64,000 nucleotides of DNA from Atherix ibis. Lineage: Eukaryota; Arthropoda; Insecta; Diptera; Athericidae. Location: positions 45,475,393-45,539,392 of the forward strand of contig OY282609.1 in assembly GCA_958298945.1 (NCBI GenBank), written 5' to 3'. Each line of letters begins with the position of its first letter. The first letter of the stretch is position 1. A program made the position numbers and the translations under genes. The notes beneath the pieces are model-generated. The model had not been told where the DNA came from and made no database searches. It saw only the letters and a program-made list of their open reading frames with translations. Positions 28,003 to 39,360 of the stretch are shown piece by piece.

Positions 28003-28851
28003 AAGTAGTATATTTAAGAGGAATATAAAGTAGTATATTTAAGATGAATATGAAGTAGTATATTTAAGAGGAATATGAAGTAATATATTTAAGTGGAATA
28101 TGAAGTAGTATATTTGAGAGGAATATGAAGTAATATATTTAAGAGGAATATGCAGTAGTATATTTAAGAGGAATATTAAGTATTATATTTAAGAGGAATA
28201 TGCAGTAGTATATTTAAGAGATATATGAAGTAGTATATTTAAGAGGAATATAAAGTAGTATATTTAAGACTAATATGAAGTAGTATATTTAATTGGAATA
28301 TGCAGAAGTATATTTAAGAGGAATATGAAGTAGTATATTTAATTGGAATATGAAGTAGTATATTTAAGAGGAATATGAAGTAGTATATTTAAGAGGAATA
28401 TGATGTAGTATAATTAATAGGAATATGAAGTAGTAGATTTAAGAGAAATATGCAGTAGTATATTTAAGAGGAATATGAAGTAATATATTTAGAAGAATAT
28501 TAAGTAGTATATTTAAGAGGAATATTAGGTATTATATTTAAGAGGAATATGAAGTAGTATATTTAAGCGGAAGATGAAGTAGTATATTTAAGAGGAATAT
28601 GAAGTAGTATATTTAAGAGAAATATGAAGAAGTATATTTAAGAGGAATATGCAGAAGTATATTTAGGAGGAATATTAAGTATTATATTTAAAAGGAATAT
28701 GCAGTAGTATATTTAAAAGGAATATGAAGTTGTATATTTAAGAGAAATATGAAGTAGTATATTAAAGAGGAATATGCAGTTGTATATTTAAGAGGAATAT
28801 GAAGTAGTATATTTAAGAGGAATATGAAGTAGTATATTTAAGAGGAATATA

Positions 28852-29549
28852 CAGTAGTATATTTAAGAGGTATATGAAGTAGTATATTTAAGAGGAATAT
28901 GAAGTAGTATATTTAAGAGGAATTTGAAGTAGTATATTTAAGAGGAATATGAAGTAGTATATTTAAGAGAAATATTCAGTAGTATATTTAAGAGGAATAT
29001 GAAGTAGTATATTTAAGAGTTATATGAAGGAGTATATTTAAGAGGAATATGCAGTATTATATTTAGAGAAATATGAAGTAGTATATTTAAGAGAAATATG
29101 CAGTAGTATATTTTAGAGGAATATGAAGTAGTATATTTAAGAGGTATATGAAGTAGTATATTTAAGAGGAATATGAAGTAGTATATTTAAGAGGAATATA
29201 CAGTAGTATATTTAAGAGGTATATGAAGTAGTATATTTAAGAGGAATATGAAGTAGTATATTTAAGAGGAATTTGAAGTAGTATATTTAAGAGGAATATG
29301 AAGTAGTATATTTAAGAGAAATATTCAGTAGTATATTTAAGAGGAATATGAAGTAGTATATTTAAGAGTTATATGAAGGAGTATATTTAAGAGGAATATG
29401 CAGTATTATATTTAGAGAAATATGAAGTAGTATATTTAAGAGGAATATGCAGTAGTATATTTTAGAGGAATATGAAGTAGTATATTTAAGAGGAATATGA
29501 AGTAGTATATTTAAGAGGAATATGAACTAGTATATTTAAGAGGAATATA
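28852..29549 (+). repeat. Pair of 349-bp units in copy A (second)
   Basis: ATACAG markers are at 28,852 and 29,201, GTTATATGAAGG at 29,019 and 29,368. Same internal order as the other pairs. Confidence 0.85.
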
Positions 29550-31548
29550 AAGTAGTATATTTAAGAGGAATATGCAGTATTATATTTAAGAGAAATATGC
29601 AGTCGTATATTTAAGAGTAATATGAAGTAGTATATTTAAGAGGAATATGAAGTAGTATAATTAGGAGGAATATTTATTAGTATATTAAAGAGGAATATTA
29701 AGTAGTATATTTAAGAGGAATATGAAGTAGTATATTTAAGAGAAATATGAAGTAGTATATTTAAGAGGAATATGCAGAAGTATATTTAGGAGGAATATGA
29801 AGTAGTATATTTAAGAGGAAAATGAAGTAGTATATTTAAGAGGAATATGAAGTAGTATATTTAAGAGGAATATAAAGTAGTATATTTAAGAAGAATATGC
29901 AGTATTATATTTAAGAGAAATATGAAGTAGTCTATTTAAGAGGAATATGCAGTAGTATATTTAAGAGTAATATGAAGTAGTATATTTAAGAGGAATATGA
30001 AGTAGTATATTTAAGAGGAATATAAAGTAGTATATTTAGAGGAATATGAAGTAGTATATTTAAGAGACATATTAAGTAGTATATATAAGATGAATATGAA
30101 GTAGTATATTTAAGAGGAATATGAAGTACTATATGTAAGAGGAATATGAAGTAGTATATTTGGGAGGAATATGAAGTAGTATATTTAAGATGAATTTGCA
30201 GTAGTATATTTAAGAGGAATATGAAGTAATATATTTAAGAGGAATATTAAGTAGTATATTTAAGAGGAATATTAAGTATTATATTTAAGAGGAATATGAA
30301 GTAGTATAATTAAGAGGAAGATTAAGTAGTATATTTAAGAGGAATATGAAGTCGTATATTTAAGGGGAATATGAAGTAGTATATTTAAGAGAAATATGAA
30401 GTAGTATATTTAAGAGTAATATAAAGTAGTATATTTAAGAGGAATATGCAGTAGTATATTTAAGGGGAATATGAAGTAGTATATTTAAAAGGAATATGAA
30501 GTAGTATATTTAAGAGGAATACGAAGTAGTGTATTTAAGAGGAAGATGAAGTAGCATATTTAAGAGGAATATGCTGTAGTATATTTAAGAGGAATATTAA
30601 GTATTATATTTAAGAGGAATATGCAGTAGTATATTTAAGAGAAATATGAAGTAGTATATTTGAGAGGAATATGAAGTAGTATATTTAAGAGTAATATGAA
30701 GTAGTATATTTAATTGGAATATGCAGTAGTATATTTAAGAGGAATATGAAGTAGTATATTTAATAGGAATATGAAGTATAATATTTAAGAGGAATATGAC
30801 GTAGTATAGTTAAGAGGAATATGAAGTAGTATATTTAAGAGGAATATGAAGTTATTTATTTAAGAGTAATATGTAGTAGTATATTTAAGAGGAATATGAA
30901 GCAGTAAATTTAAGAGGAATATGAAGTAATATATTTAAGAGGAATATTAAGTAGTATATTTAAGAGGAATATTAAGTATTATATTTAAGAGGAATATGAA
31001 GTAGTATAATTAAGAGGAAGATTAAGTAGTATATTTAAGAGGAATATGAAGTCGTATATTTAAGGGGAATATGAAGTGGTATATTTAAGAGAAATATGAA
31101 GTAGTATATTTAAGAGTAATATAAAATAGTATATTTAAGAGGAATATGCAGTAGTATATTTAAGGGGAATATGAAGTAGTATATTTAAAAGGAATATGAA
31201 GTAGTATATTTAAGAGGAATATGCAGTAGTGTATTTAAGAGGAAGATGAAGTAGCATATTTAAGAGGAATATGCTGTAGTATATTTAAGAGGAATATGAA
31301 GTAGTATATTTAAGAGAAATATGAAGAAGTATATTTAAGACGAATATGCAGAAGTATATTTAGGAGGAATATTAAGTATTATATTTAAAAGGAATATGCA
31401 GTAGTATATTTAAAAGGAATATGAAGTTGTATATTTAAGAGAAATATGAAGTAGTATATTAAAGAGGACTATGCAGTTGTATATTTAAGAGGAATATGAA
31501 GTAGTATATTTAAGAGGAATATGAAGTAGTATATTTAAGAGGAATATA

Positions 31549-32246
31549 CAGTAGTATATTTAAGAGGTATATGAAGTAGTATATTTAAGAGGAATATGAA
31601 GTAGTATATTTAAGAGGAATTTGAAATAGTATATTTAAGAGGAATATGAAGTAGTATATTTAAGAGAAATATTCAGTAGTATATTTAAGAGGAATATGAA
31701 GTAGTATATTTAAGAGTTAGATGAAGGAGTATATTTAAGAGGAATATGCAGTATTATATTTAGAGAAATATGAAGTAGTATATTTAAGAGGAATATGCAG
31801 TAGTATATTTTAGAGGAATATGAAGTAGTATATTTAAGAGGTATATGAAGTAGTATATTTAAGAGGAATATGAAGTAGTATATTTAAGAGGATTATACAG
31901 TAGTATATTTAAGAGGTATATGAAGTAGTATATTTAAGAGGAATATGAAGTAGTATATTTAAGAGGAATTTGAAGTAGTATATTTAAGAGGAATATGAAG
32001 TAGTATATTTAAGAGAAATATTCAGTAGTATATTTAAGAGGAATATGAAGTAGTATATTTAAGAGTTATATGAAGGAGTATATTTAAGAGGAATATGCAG
32101 TATTATATTTAGAGAAATATGAAGTAGTATATTTAAGAGGAATATGCAGTAGTATATTTTAGAGGAATATGAAGTAGTATATTTAAGAGGAATATGAAGT
32201 AGTATATTTAAGAGGAATATGAAGTAGTATATTTAAGAGGAATATG
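31549..32246 (+). repeat. Pair of 349-bp units in copy B (first)
   Basis: ATACAG at 31,549 and 31,898; GTTAGATG at 31,716 and GTTATATG at 32,065. It is the 4,244-bp-shifted equivalent of the pair at 27,305, including its private changes. Confidence 0.85.
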
Positions 32247-33095
32247 AAGTAGTATATTTAAGAGGAATATAAAGTAGTATATTTAAGATGAATATGAAGT
32301 AGTATATTTAAGAGGAATATGAAGTAATATATTTAAGTGGAATATGAAGTAGTATATTTGAGAGGAATATGAAGTAATATATTTAAGAGGAATATGCAGT
32401 AGTATATTTAAGAGGAATATTAAGTATTATATTTAAGAGGAATATGCAGTAGTATATTTAAGAGATATATGAAGTAGTATATTTAAGAGGAATATAAAGT
32501 AGTATATTTAACAGTAATATGAAGTAGTATATTTAATTGGAATATGCAGAAGTATATTTAAGAGGAATATGAAGTAGTATATTTAATTGGAATATGAAGT
32601 AGTATATTTAAGAGGAATATGAAGTAGTATATTTAAGAGGAATATGATGTAGTATAATTAATAGGAATATGAAGTAGTAGATTTAAGAGAAATATGCAGT
32701 AGTATATTTAAGAGGAATATGAAGTAATATATTTAGAAGAATATTAAGTAGTATATTTAAGAGGAATATTAGGTATTATATTTAAGAGGAATATGAAGTA
32801 GTATATTTAAGCGGAAGATGAAGTAGTATATTTAAGAGGAATATGAAGTAGTATATTTAAGAGAAATATGAAGAAGTATATTTAAGAGGAATATGCAGAA
32901 GTATATTTAGGAGGAATATTAAGTATTATATTTAAAAGGAATATGCAGTAGTATATTTAAAAGGAATATGAAGTTGTATATTTAAGAGAAATATGAAGTA
33001 GTATATTAAAGAGGAATATGCAGTTGTATATTTAAGAGGAATATGAAGTAGTATATTTAAGAGGAATATGAAGTAGTATATTTAAGAGGAATATA

Positions 33096-33793
33096 CAGTA
33101 GTATATTTAAGAGGTATATGAAGTAGTATATTTAAGAGGAATATGAAGTAGTATATTTAAGAGGAATTTGAAGTAGTATATTTAAGAGGAATATGAAGTA
33201 GTATATTTAAGAGAAATATTCAGTAGTATATTTAAGAGGAATATGAAGTAGAATATTTAAGAGTTATATGAAGGAGTATATTTAAGAGGAATATGCAGTA
33301 TTATATTTAGAGAAATATGAAGTAGTATATTTAAGAGGAATATGCAGTAGTATATTTTAGAGGAATATGAAGTAGTATATTTAAGAGGTATATGAAGTAG
33401 TATATTTAAGAGGAATATGAAGTAGTATATTTAAGAGGAATATACAGTAGTATATTTAAGAGGTATATGAAGTAGTATATTTAAGAGGAATATGAAGTAG
33501 TATATTTAAGAGGAATTTGAAGTAGTATATTTAAGAGGAATATGAAGTAGTATATTTAAGAGAAATATTCAGTAGTATATTTAAGAGGAATATGAAGTAG
33601 TATATTTAAGAGTTATATGAAGGAGTATATTTAAGAGGAATATGCAGTATTATATTTAGAGAAATATGAAGTAGTATATTTAAGAGGAATATGCAGTCGT
33701 ATATTTTAGAGGAATATGAAGTAGTATATTTAAGAGGAATATGAAGTAGTATATTTAAGAGGAATATGAACTAGTATATTTAAGAGGAATATA
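33096..33793 (+). repeat. Pair of 349-bp units in copy B (second)
   Basis: ATACAG at 33,096 and 33,445; GTTATATGAAGG at 33,263 and 33,612. It is equivalent to the pair at 28,852. Confidence 0.85.
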
Positions 33794-34779
33794 AAGTAGT
33801 ATATTTAAGAGGAATATGCAGTATTATATTTAAGAGAAATATGCAGTCGTATATTTAAGAGTAATATGAAGTAGTATATTTAAGAGGAATATGAAGTAGT
33901 ATAATTAGGAGGAATATTTATTAGTATATTAAAGAGGAATATTAAGTAGTATATTTAAGAGGAATATGAAGTAGTATATTTAAGAGAAATATGAAGTAGT
34001 ATATTTAAGAGGAATATGCAGAAGTATATTTAGGAGGAATATGAAGTAGTATATTTAAGAGGAAAATGAAGTAGTATATTTAAGAGGAATATGAAGTAGT
34101 ATATTTAAGAGGAATATAAAGTAGTATATTTAAGAAGAATATGCAGTATTATATTTAAGAGAAATATGAAGTAGTCTATTTAAGAGGAATATGCAGTAGT
34201 ATATTTAAGAGGAATATGAAGTAGTATATTTAAGAGGAATATGAAGTAGTATATTTAAGAGGAATATAAAGTAGTATATTTAGAGGAATATGAAGTAGTA
34301 TATTTAAGAGACATATTAAGTAGTATATATAAGATGAATATGAAGTAGTATATTTAAGAGGAATATGAAGTACTATATGTAAGAGGAATATGAAGTAGTA
34401 TATTTGGGAGGAATATGAAGTAGTATATTTAAGATGAATTTGCAGTAGTATATTTAAGAGGAATATGAAGTAATATATTTAAGAGGAATATTAAGTAGTA
34501 TATTTAAGAGGAATATTAAGTATTATATTTAAGAGGAATATGAAGTAGTATAATTAAGAGGAAGATTAAGTAGTATATTTAAGAGGAATATGAAGTCGTA
34601 TATTTAAGGGGAATATGAAGTAGTATATTTAAGAGAAATATGAAGTAGTATATTTAAGAGTAATATAAAGTAGTATATTTAAGAGGAATATGCAGTAGTA
34701 TATTTAAGGGGAATATGAAGTAGTATATTTAAAAGGAATATGAAGTAGTATATTTAAGAGGAATATGCAGTAGTGTATT

Positions 34780-35605
34780 TAAGAGGAAGATGAAGTAGCA
34801 TATTTAAGAGGAATATGCTGTAGTATATTTAAGAGGAATATGAAGTAGTATATATTTAAGAGAATTATGAAGAAGTATATTTAAGAGGAATATTCAGAAG
34901 TATATTTAGGAGGAATATTAAGTATTATATTTAAAAGGAATATGCAGTAGTATATTTAAAAGGAATATGAAGTTGTATATTTAAGAGAAATATGAAGTAG
35001 TATATTAAAGAGGAATATGCAGTTGTATATTTAAGAGGAATATGAAGTAGTATATTTAAGAGGAATATGAAGTAGTATATTTAAGAGGAATATACAGTAG
35101 TATATTTAAGAGGTATATGAAGTAGTATATTTAAGAGGAATATGAAGTAGTATATTTAAGAGGAATTTGAAGTAGTATATTTAAGAGGAATATGAAGTAG
35201 TATATTTAAGAGAAATATTCAGTAGTATATTTAAGAGGAATATGAAGTAGTATATTTAAGAGTTATATGAAGGAGTATATTTAAGAGGAATATGCATTAT
35301 TATATTTAGAGAAATAAGAAGTAGTATATTTAAGAGGAATATGCAGTAGTATATTTTAGAGGAATAAGAAGTAGTATATTTAAGAGGTATATGAAGTAGT
35401 ATATTTAAGAGGAATATGAAGTAGTATATTTAAGAGGAATATACAGTAGTATATTTAGGAGGAATATTAAGTATTATATTTAAAAGGAATATGCAGTAGT
35501 ATATTTAAAAGGAATATGAAGTTGTATATTTAAGAGAAATATGAAGTAGTATATTAAAGAGGAATATGCAGTTGTATATTTAAGAGGAATATGAAGTAGT
35601 ATATT
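34780..35605 (+). repeat. 826-bp duplicated segment with truncated 349-bp unit
   Basis: GGAAGATGAAGTAGC occurs at 34,785 and 35,611, and AGAATTATGA at 34,861 and 35,687, both 826 bp apart. A 349-bp unit starts at 35,095; the next begins at 35,444 but stops after about ten bases, switching near 35,455 to GGAGGAATATTAAG, which belongs to a different place in the higher-order order (compare 34,909). This is the only 349-bp pair with a truncated second member. The two copies of the 826-bp segment mark a breakpoint of unequal exchange or an assembly join. Confidence 0.75.
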
Positions 35606-35920
35606 TAAGAGGAAGATGAAGTAGCATATTTAAGAGGAATATGCTGTAGTATATTTAAGAGGAATATGAAGTAGTATATATTTAAGAGAATTATGAAGAA
35701 GTATATTTAAGAGGAATATGCAGAAGTATATTTAGGAGGAATATTAAGTATTATATTTAAAAGGAATATGCAGTAGTATATTTAAAAGGAATATGAAGTT
35801 GTGTATTTAAGAGAAATATGAAGTAGTATATTAAAGAGGAATATGCAGTTGTATATTTAAGAGGAATATGAAGTAGTATATTTAAGAGGAATATGAAGTA
35901 GTATATTTAAGAGGAATATA

Positions 35921-36618
35921 CAGTAGTATATTTAAGAGGTATATGAAGTAGTATATTTAAGAGGAATATGAAGTAGTATATTTAAGAGGAATTTGAAGTA
36001 GTATATTTAAGAGGAATATGAAGTAGTATATTTAAGAGAAATATTCAGTAGTATATTTAAGAGGAATATGAAGTAGTATATTTAAGAGTTATATGAAGGA
36101 GTATATTTAAGAGGAATATGCAGTATTATATTTAGAGAAATATGAAGTAGTATATTTAAGAGGAATATGCAGTAGTATATTTTAGAGGAATATGAAGTAG
36201 TATATTTAAGAGGTATATGAAGTAGTATATTTAAGAGGAATATGAAGTAGTATATTTAAGAGGAATATACAGTAGTATATTTAAGAGGTATATGAAGTAG
36301 TATATTTAAGAGGAATATGAAGTAGTATATTTAAGAGGAATTTGAAGTAGTATATTTAAGAGGAATATGAAGTAGTATATTTAAGAGAAATATTCAGTAG
36401 TATATTTAAGAGGAATATGAAGTAGTATATTTAAGAGTTATATGAAGGAGTATATTTAAGAGGAATATGCAGTATTATATTTAGAGAAATATGAAGTAGT
36501 ATATTTAAGAGGAATATGCAGTAGTATATTTTAGAGGAATATGAAGTAGTATATTTAAGAGGAATATGAAGTAGTATATTTAAGAGGAATATGAAGTAGT
36601 ATATTTAAGAGGAATATG
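35921..36618 (+). repeat. Pair of 349-bp units
   Basis: ATACAG at 35,921 and 36,270; GTTATATGAAGG at 36,088 and 36,437. Both units are complete, unlike the neighbour starting at 35,095. Confidence 0.85.
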
Positions 36619-37084
36619 AAGTAGTATATTTAAGAGGAATATAAAGTAGTATATTTAAGATGAATATGAAGTAGTATATTTAAGAGGAATATGAAGTACT
36701 ATATGTAAGAGGAATATGAAGTAGTATATTTGGGAGGAATATGAAGTAGTATATTTAAGATGAATTTGCAGTAGTATATTTAAGAGGAATATTAAGTATT
36801 ATATTTAAGAGGAATATGCAGTAGTATATTTAAGAGAAATATGAAGTAGTATATTTGAGAGGAATATGAAGTAGTATATTTAAGAGTAATATGAAGTAGT
36901 ATATTTAATTGGAATATGCAGTAGTATATTTAAGAGGAATATGAAGTAGTATATTTATTAGGAATATGAAGTATAATATTTAAGAGGAATATGACGTAGT
37001 ATAGTTAAGAGGAATATGAAGTAGTATATTTAAGAGGAATATGAAGTAATTTATTTAAGAGAAATATGTAGTAGTATATTTAAG

Positions 37085-39353
37085 AGGAATATGAAGCAGT
37101 AAATTTAAGAGGAATATGAAGTAATATATTTAAGAGGAATATTAAGTAGTATATTTAAGAGGAATATTAAGTATTATATTTAAGAGGAATATGAAGTAGT
37201 ATAATTAAGAGGAAGATTAAGTAGTATATTTAAGAGGAATATGAAGTCGTATATTTAAGGGGAATATGAAGTAGTATATTTAAGAGAAATATGAAGTAGT
37301 ATATTTAAGAGTAATATAAAGTAGTATATTTAAGAGGAATATGCAGTAGTATATTTAAGGGGAATATGAAGTAGTATATTTAAAAGGAATATGAAGTAGT
37401 ATATTTAAGAGGAATATGCAGTAGTGTATTTAAGAGGAAGATGAAGTAGCATATTTAAGAGGAATATGCTGTAGTATATTTTAGAGGAATATGAAGTAGT
37501 ATATATTTAAGAGAATTATGAAGAAGTATATTTAAGAGGAATATGCAGAAGTATATTTAGGAGGAATATTAAGTATTATATTTAAAAGGAATATGCAGTA
37601 GTATATTTAAAAGGAATATGAAGTTGTATATTTAAGAGAAATATGAAGTAGTATATTAAAGAGGAATATGCAGTTGTATATTTAAGAGGAATATGAAGTA
37701 GTATATTTAAGAGGAATATGAAGTAGTATATTTAAGAGGAATATACAGTAGTATATTTAAGAGGTATATGAAGTAGTATATTTAAGAGGAATATGAAGTA
37801 GTATATTTAAGAGGAATTTGAAGTAGTATATTTAAGAGGAATATGAAGTAGTATATTTAAGAGAAATATTCAGTAGTATATTTAAGAGGAATATGAAGTA
37901 GTATATTTAAGAGTTATATGAAGGAGTATATTTAAGAGGAATATGCAGTATTATATTTAGAGAAATATGAAGTAGTATATTTAAGAGGAATATGCAGTAG
38001 TATATTTTAGAGGAATATGAAGTAGTATATTTAAGAGGTATATGAAGTAGTATATTTAAGAGGAATATGAAGTAGTATATTTAAGAGGAATATACAGTAG
38101 TATATTTAAGAGGTATATGAAGTAGTATATTTAAGAGGAATATGAAGTAGTATATTTAAGAGGAATTTGAAGTAGTATATTTAAGAGGAATATGAAGTAG
38201 TATATTTAAGAGAAATATTCAGTAGTATATTTAAGAGGAATATGAAGTAGTATATTTAAGAGTTATATGAAGGAGTATATTTAAGAGGAATATGCAGTAT
38301 TATATTTAGAGAAATATGAAGTAGTATATTTAAGAGGAATATGCAGTAGTATATTTTAGAGGAATATGAAGTAGTATATTTAAGAGGAATATGAAGTAGT
38401 ATATTTAAGAGGAATATGAAGTAGTATATTTAAGAGGAATATGAAGTAGTATATTTAAGAGGAATATAAAGTAGTATATTTAAGATGAATATGAAGTAGT
38501 ATATTTAAGAGGAATATGAAGTAATATATTTAAGTGGAATATGAAGTAGTATATTTGAGAGGAATATGAAGTAATATATTTAAGAGGAATATGCAGTAGT
38601 ATATTTAAGAGGAATATTAAGTATTTTATTTAAGAGGAATATGCAGTAGTATATTTAAGAGATATATGAAGTAGTATATTTAAGAGGAATATAAACTAGT
38701 ATATTTAAGAGTAATATGAAGTAGTATATTTAATTGGAATATGCAGAAGTATATTTAAGAGGAATATGAAGTAGTATATTTAATTGGAATATGAAGTAGT
38801 ATATTTAAGAGGAATATGAAGTAGTATATTTAAGAGGAATATGATGTAGTATAATTAATAGGAATATGAAGTAGTATATTTAAGAGAAATATGCAGTAGT
38901 ATATTTAAGAGGAACATGAAGTAATATATTTAGAAGAATATTAAGTAGTATATTTAAGAGGAATATTAAGTATTATATTTAAGAGGAATATGAAGTAGTA
39001 TATTTAAGCGGAAGATGAAGTAGTATATTTAAGAGGAATATGAAGTAGTATATTTAAGAGAAATATGAAGTAGTATATTTAAGAGGAATTTGCAGTAGTA
39101 TATTTAAGAGGAATATGACGAAGTATATTTAAAAGGAATAGGAAGTAGTATATTTAAGAGGAATATGCAGTAGTGTATTTAAGAGAAAGATGAAGTAGTA
39201 TATTTAAGAGGAATATGCTGTAGTTTATTTAAGAGGAATATGCAGTAGTACAATATATTTAAGAGAAATATGAAGTAGTAAATTTAAGAGAAATATGCAG
39301 TAGTATATTTAAGAGGAATATGAAGTAGTATATTTAAGAGTAATATGAAGTAG
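37085..39353 (+). repeat. 2,269-bp higher-order repeat, copy 1
   Basis: Markers repeat 2,269 bp apart: AGGAATATGAAGCAG at 37,085 and 39,354, AGAATTATGA at 37,512 and 39,781, GTTATATG at 37,913 and 40,182, GTTATATG at 38,262 and 40,531, GGAACATGAAGTAAT at 38,911 and 41,180, and the lengthened monomer at 39,249 and 41,518. The copies look almost identical, including the rare GTATTTTATTTAAG and AATATAAACTAG forms. The repeat contains one pair of 349-bp units. Strict matching of the end is lost about 18 bp before the junction. Confidence 0.88.
37746..38443 (+). repeat. Pair of 349-bp units
   Basis: ATACAG at 37,746 and 38,095; GTTATATGAAGG at 37,913 and 38,262. It lies within copy 1 of the 2,269-bp repeat. 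Confidence 0.85.
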
Positions 39354-39360
39354 AGGAATA
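39336..39360 (+). repeat. Truncated monomer at a duplication junction
   Basis: The reading AAGAGTAATATGAAGTAG is followed directly by AGGAATATGAAGCAG, so TATATTTAAG is missing and the repeat phase breaks. The new phase at 39,354 is exactly the start of the 2,269-bp copy of 37,085. It is a true or assembly-made breakpoint that is not in register with the 25-bp unit, whereas most other joins here keep register. Confidence 0.85.

Larger units (their letters stand above)
26340..30583 (+). repeat. 4,244-bp higher-order repeat, copy A
   Basis: Copy A and copy B are direct tandem neighbours. Markers 4,244 bp apart include GGAATATT at 26,347 and 30,591, AGGACTATGCAG at 27,221 and 31,465, GTTAGATGAAGG at 27,472 and 31,716, GTTATATG at 27,821 and 32,065, GTTATATG at 29,019 and 33,263, and GACATATTAAG at 30,066 and 34,310. 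Very rare changes such as GGACTATG are shared, so the duplication is young compared with the macro-repeat. Each copy contains two pairs of 349-bp units. Copy A overlaps the right end of macro-copy 2 as defined by alignment. At the A/B junction a 700-bp repeat is also visible (GTCGTATATT at 30,351 and 31,051). Confidence 0.88.
30584..34827 (+). repeat. 4,244-bp higher-order repeat, copy B
   Basis: Direct tandem copy of 26,340-30,583, with the markers listed there. Visible differences are few: for example AATATAAAATAG near 31,120 against AATATAAAGTAG, GTGGTATAT near 31,077 against GTAGTATAT, TTTAACAGTAATATG near 32,510 against AAGACTAATATG, and GTAGAATATT near 33,250. The right edge is set where the sequence after ATGCTGTAG no longer follows the start of copy B and instead enters the GTAGTATATATTTAAG form at 34,850. 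Confidence 0.88.
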
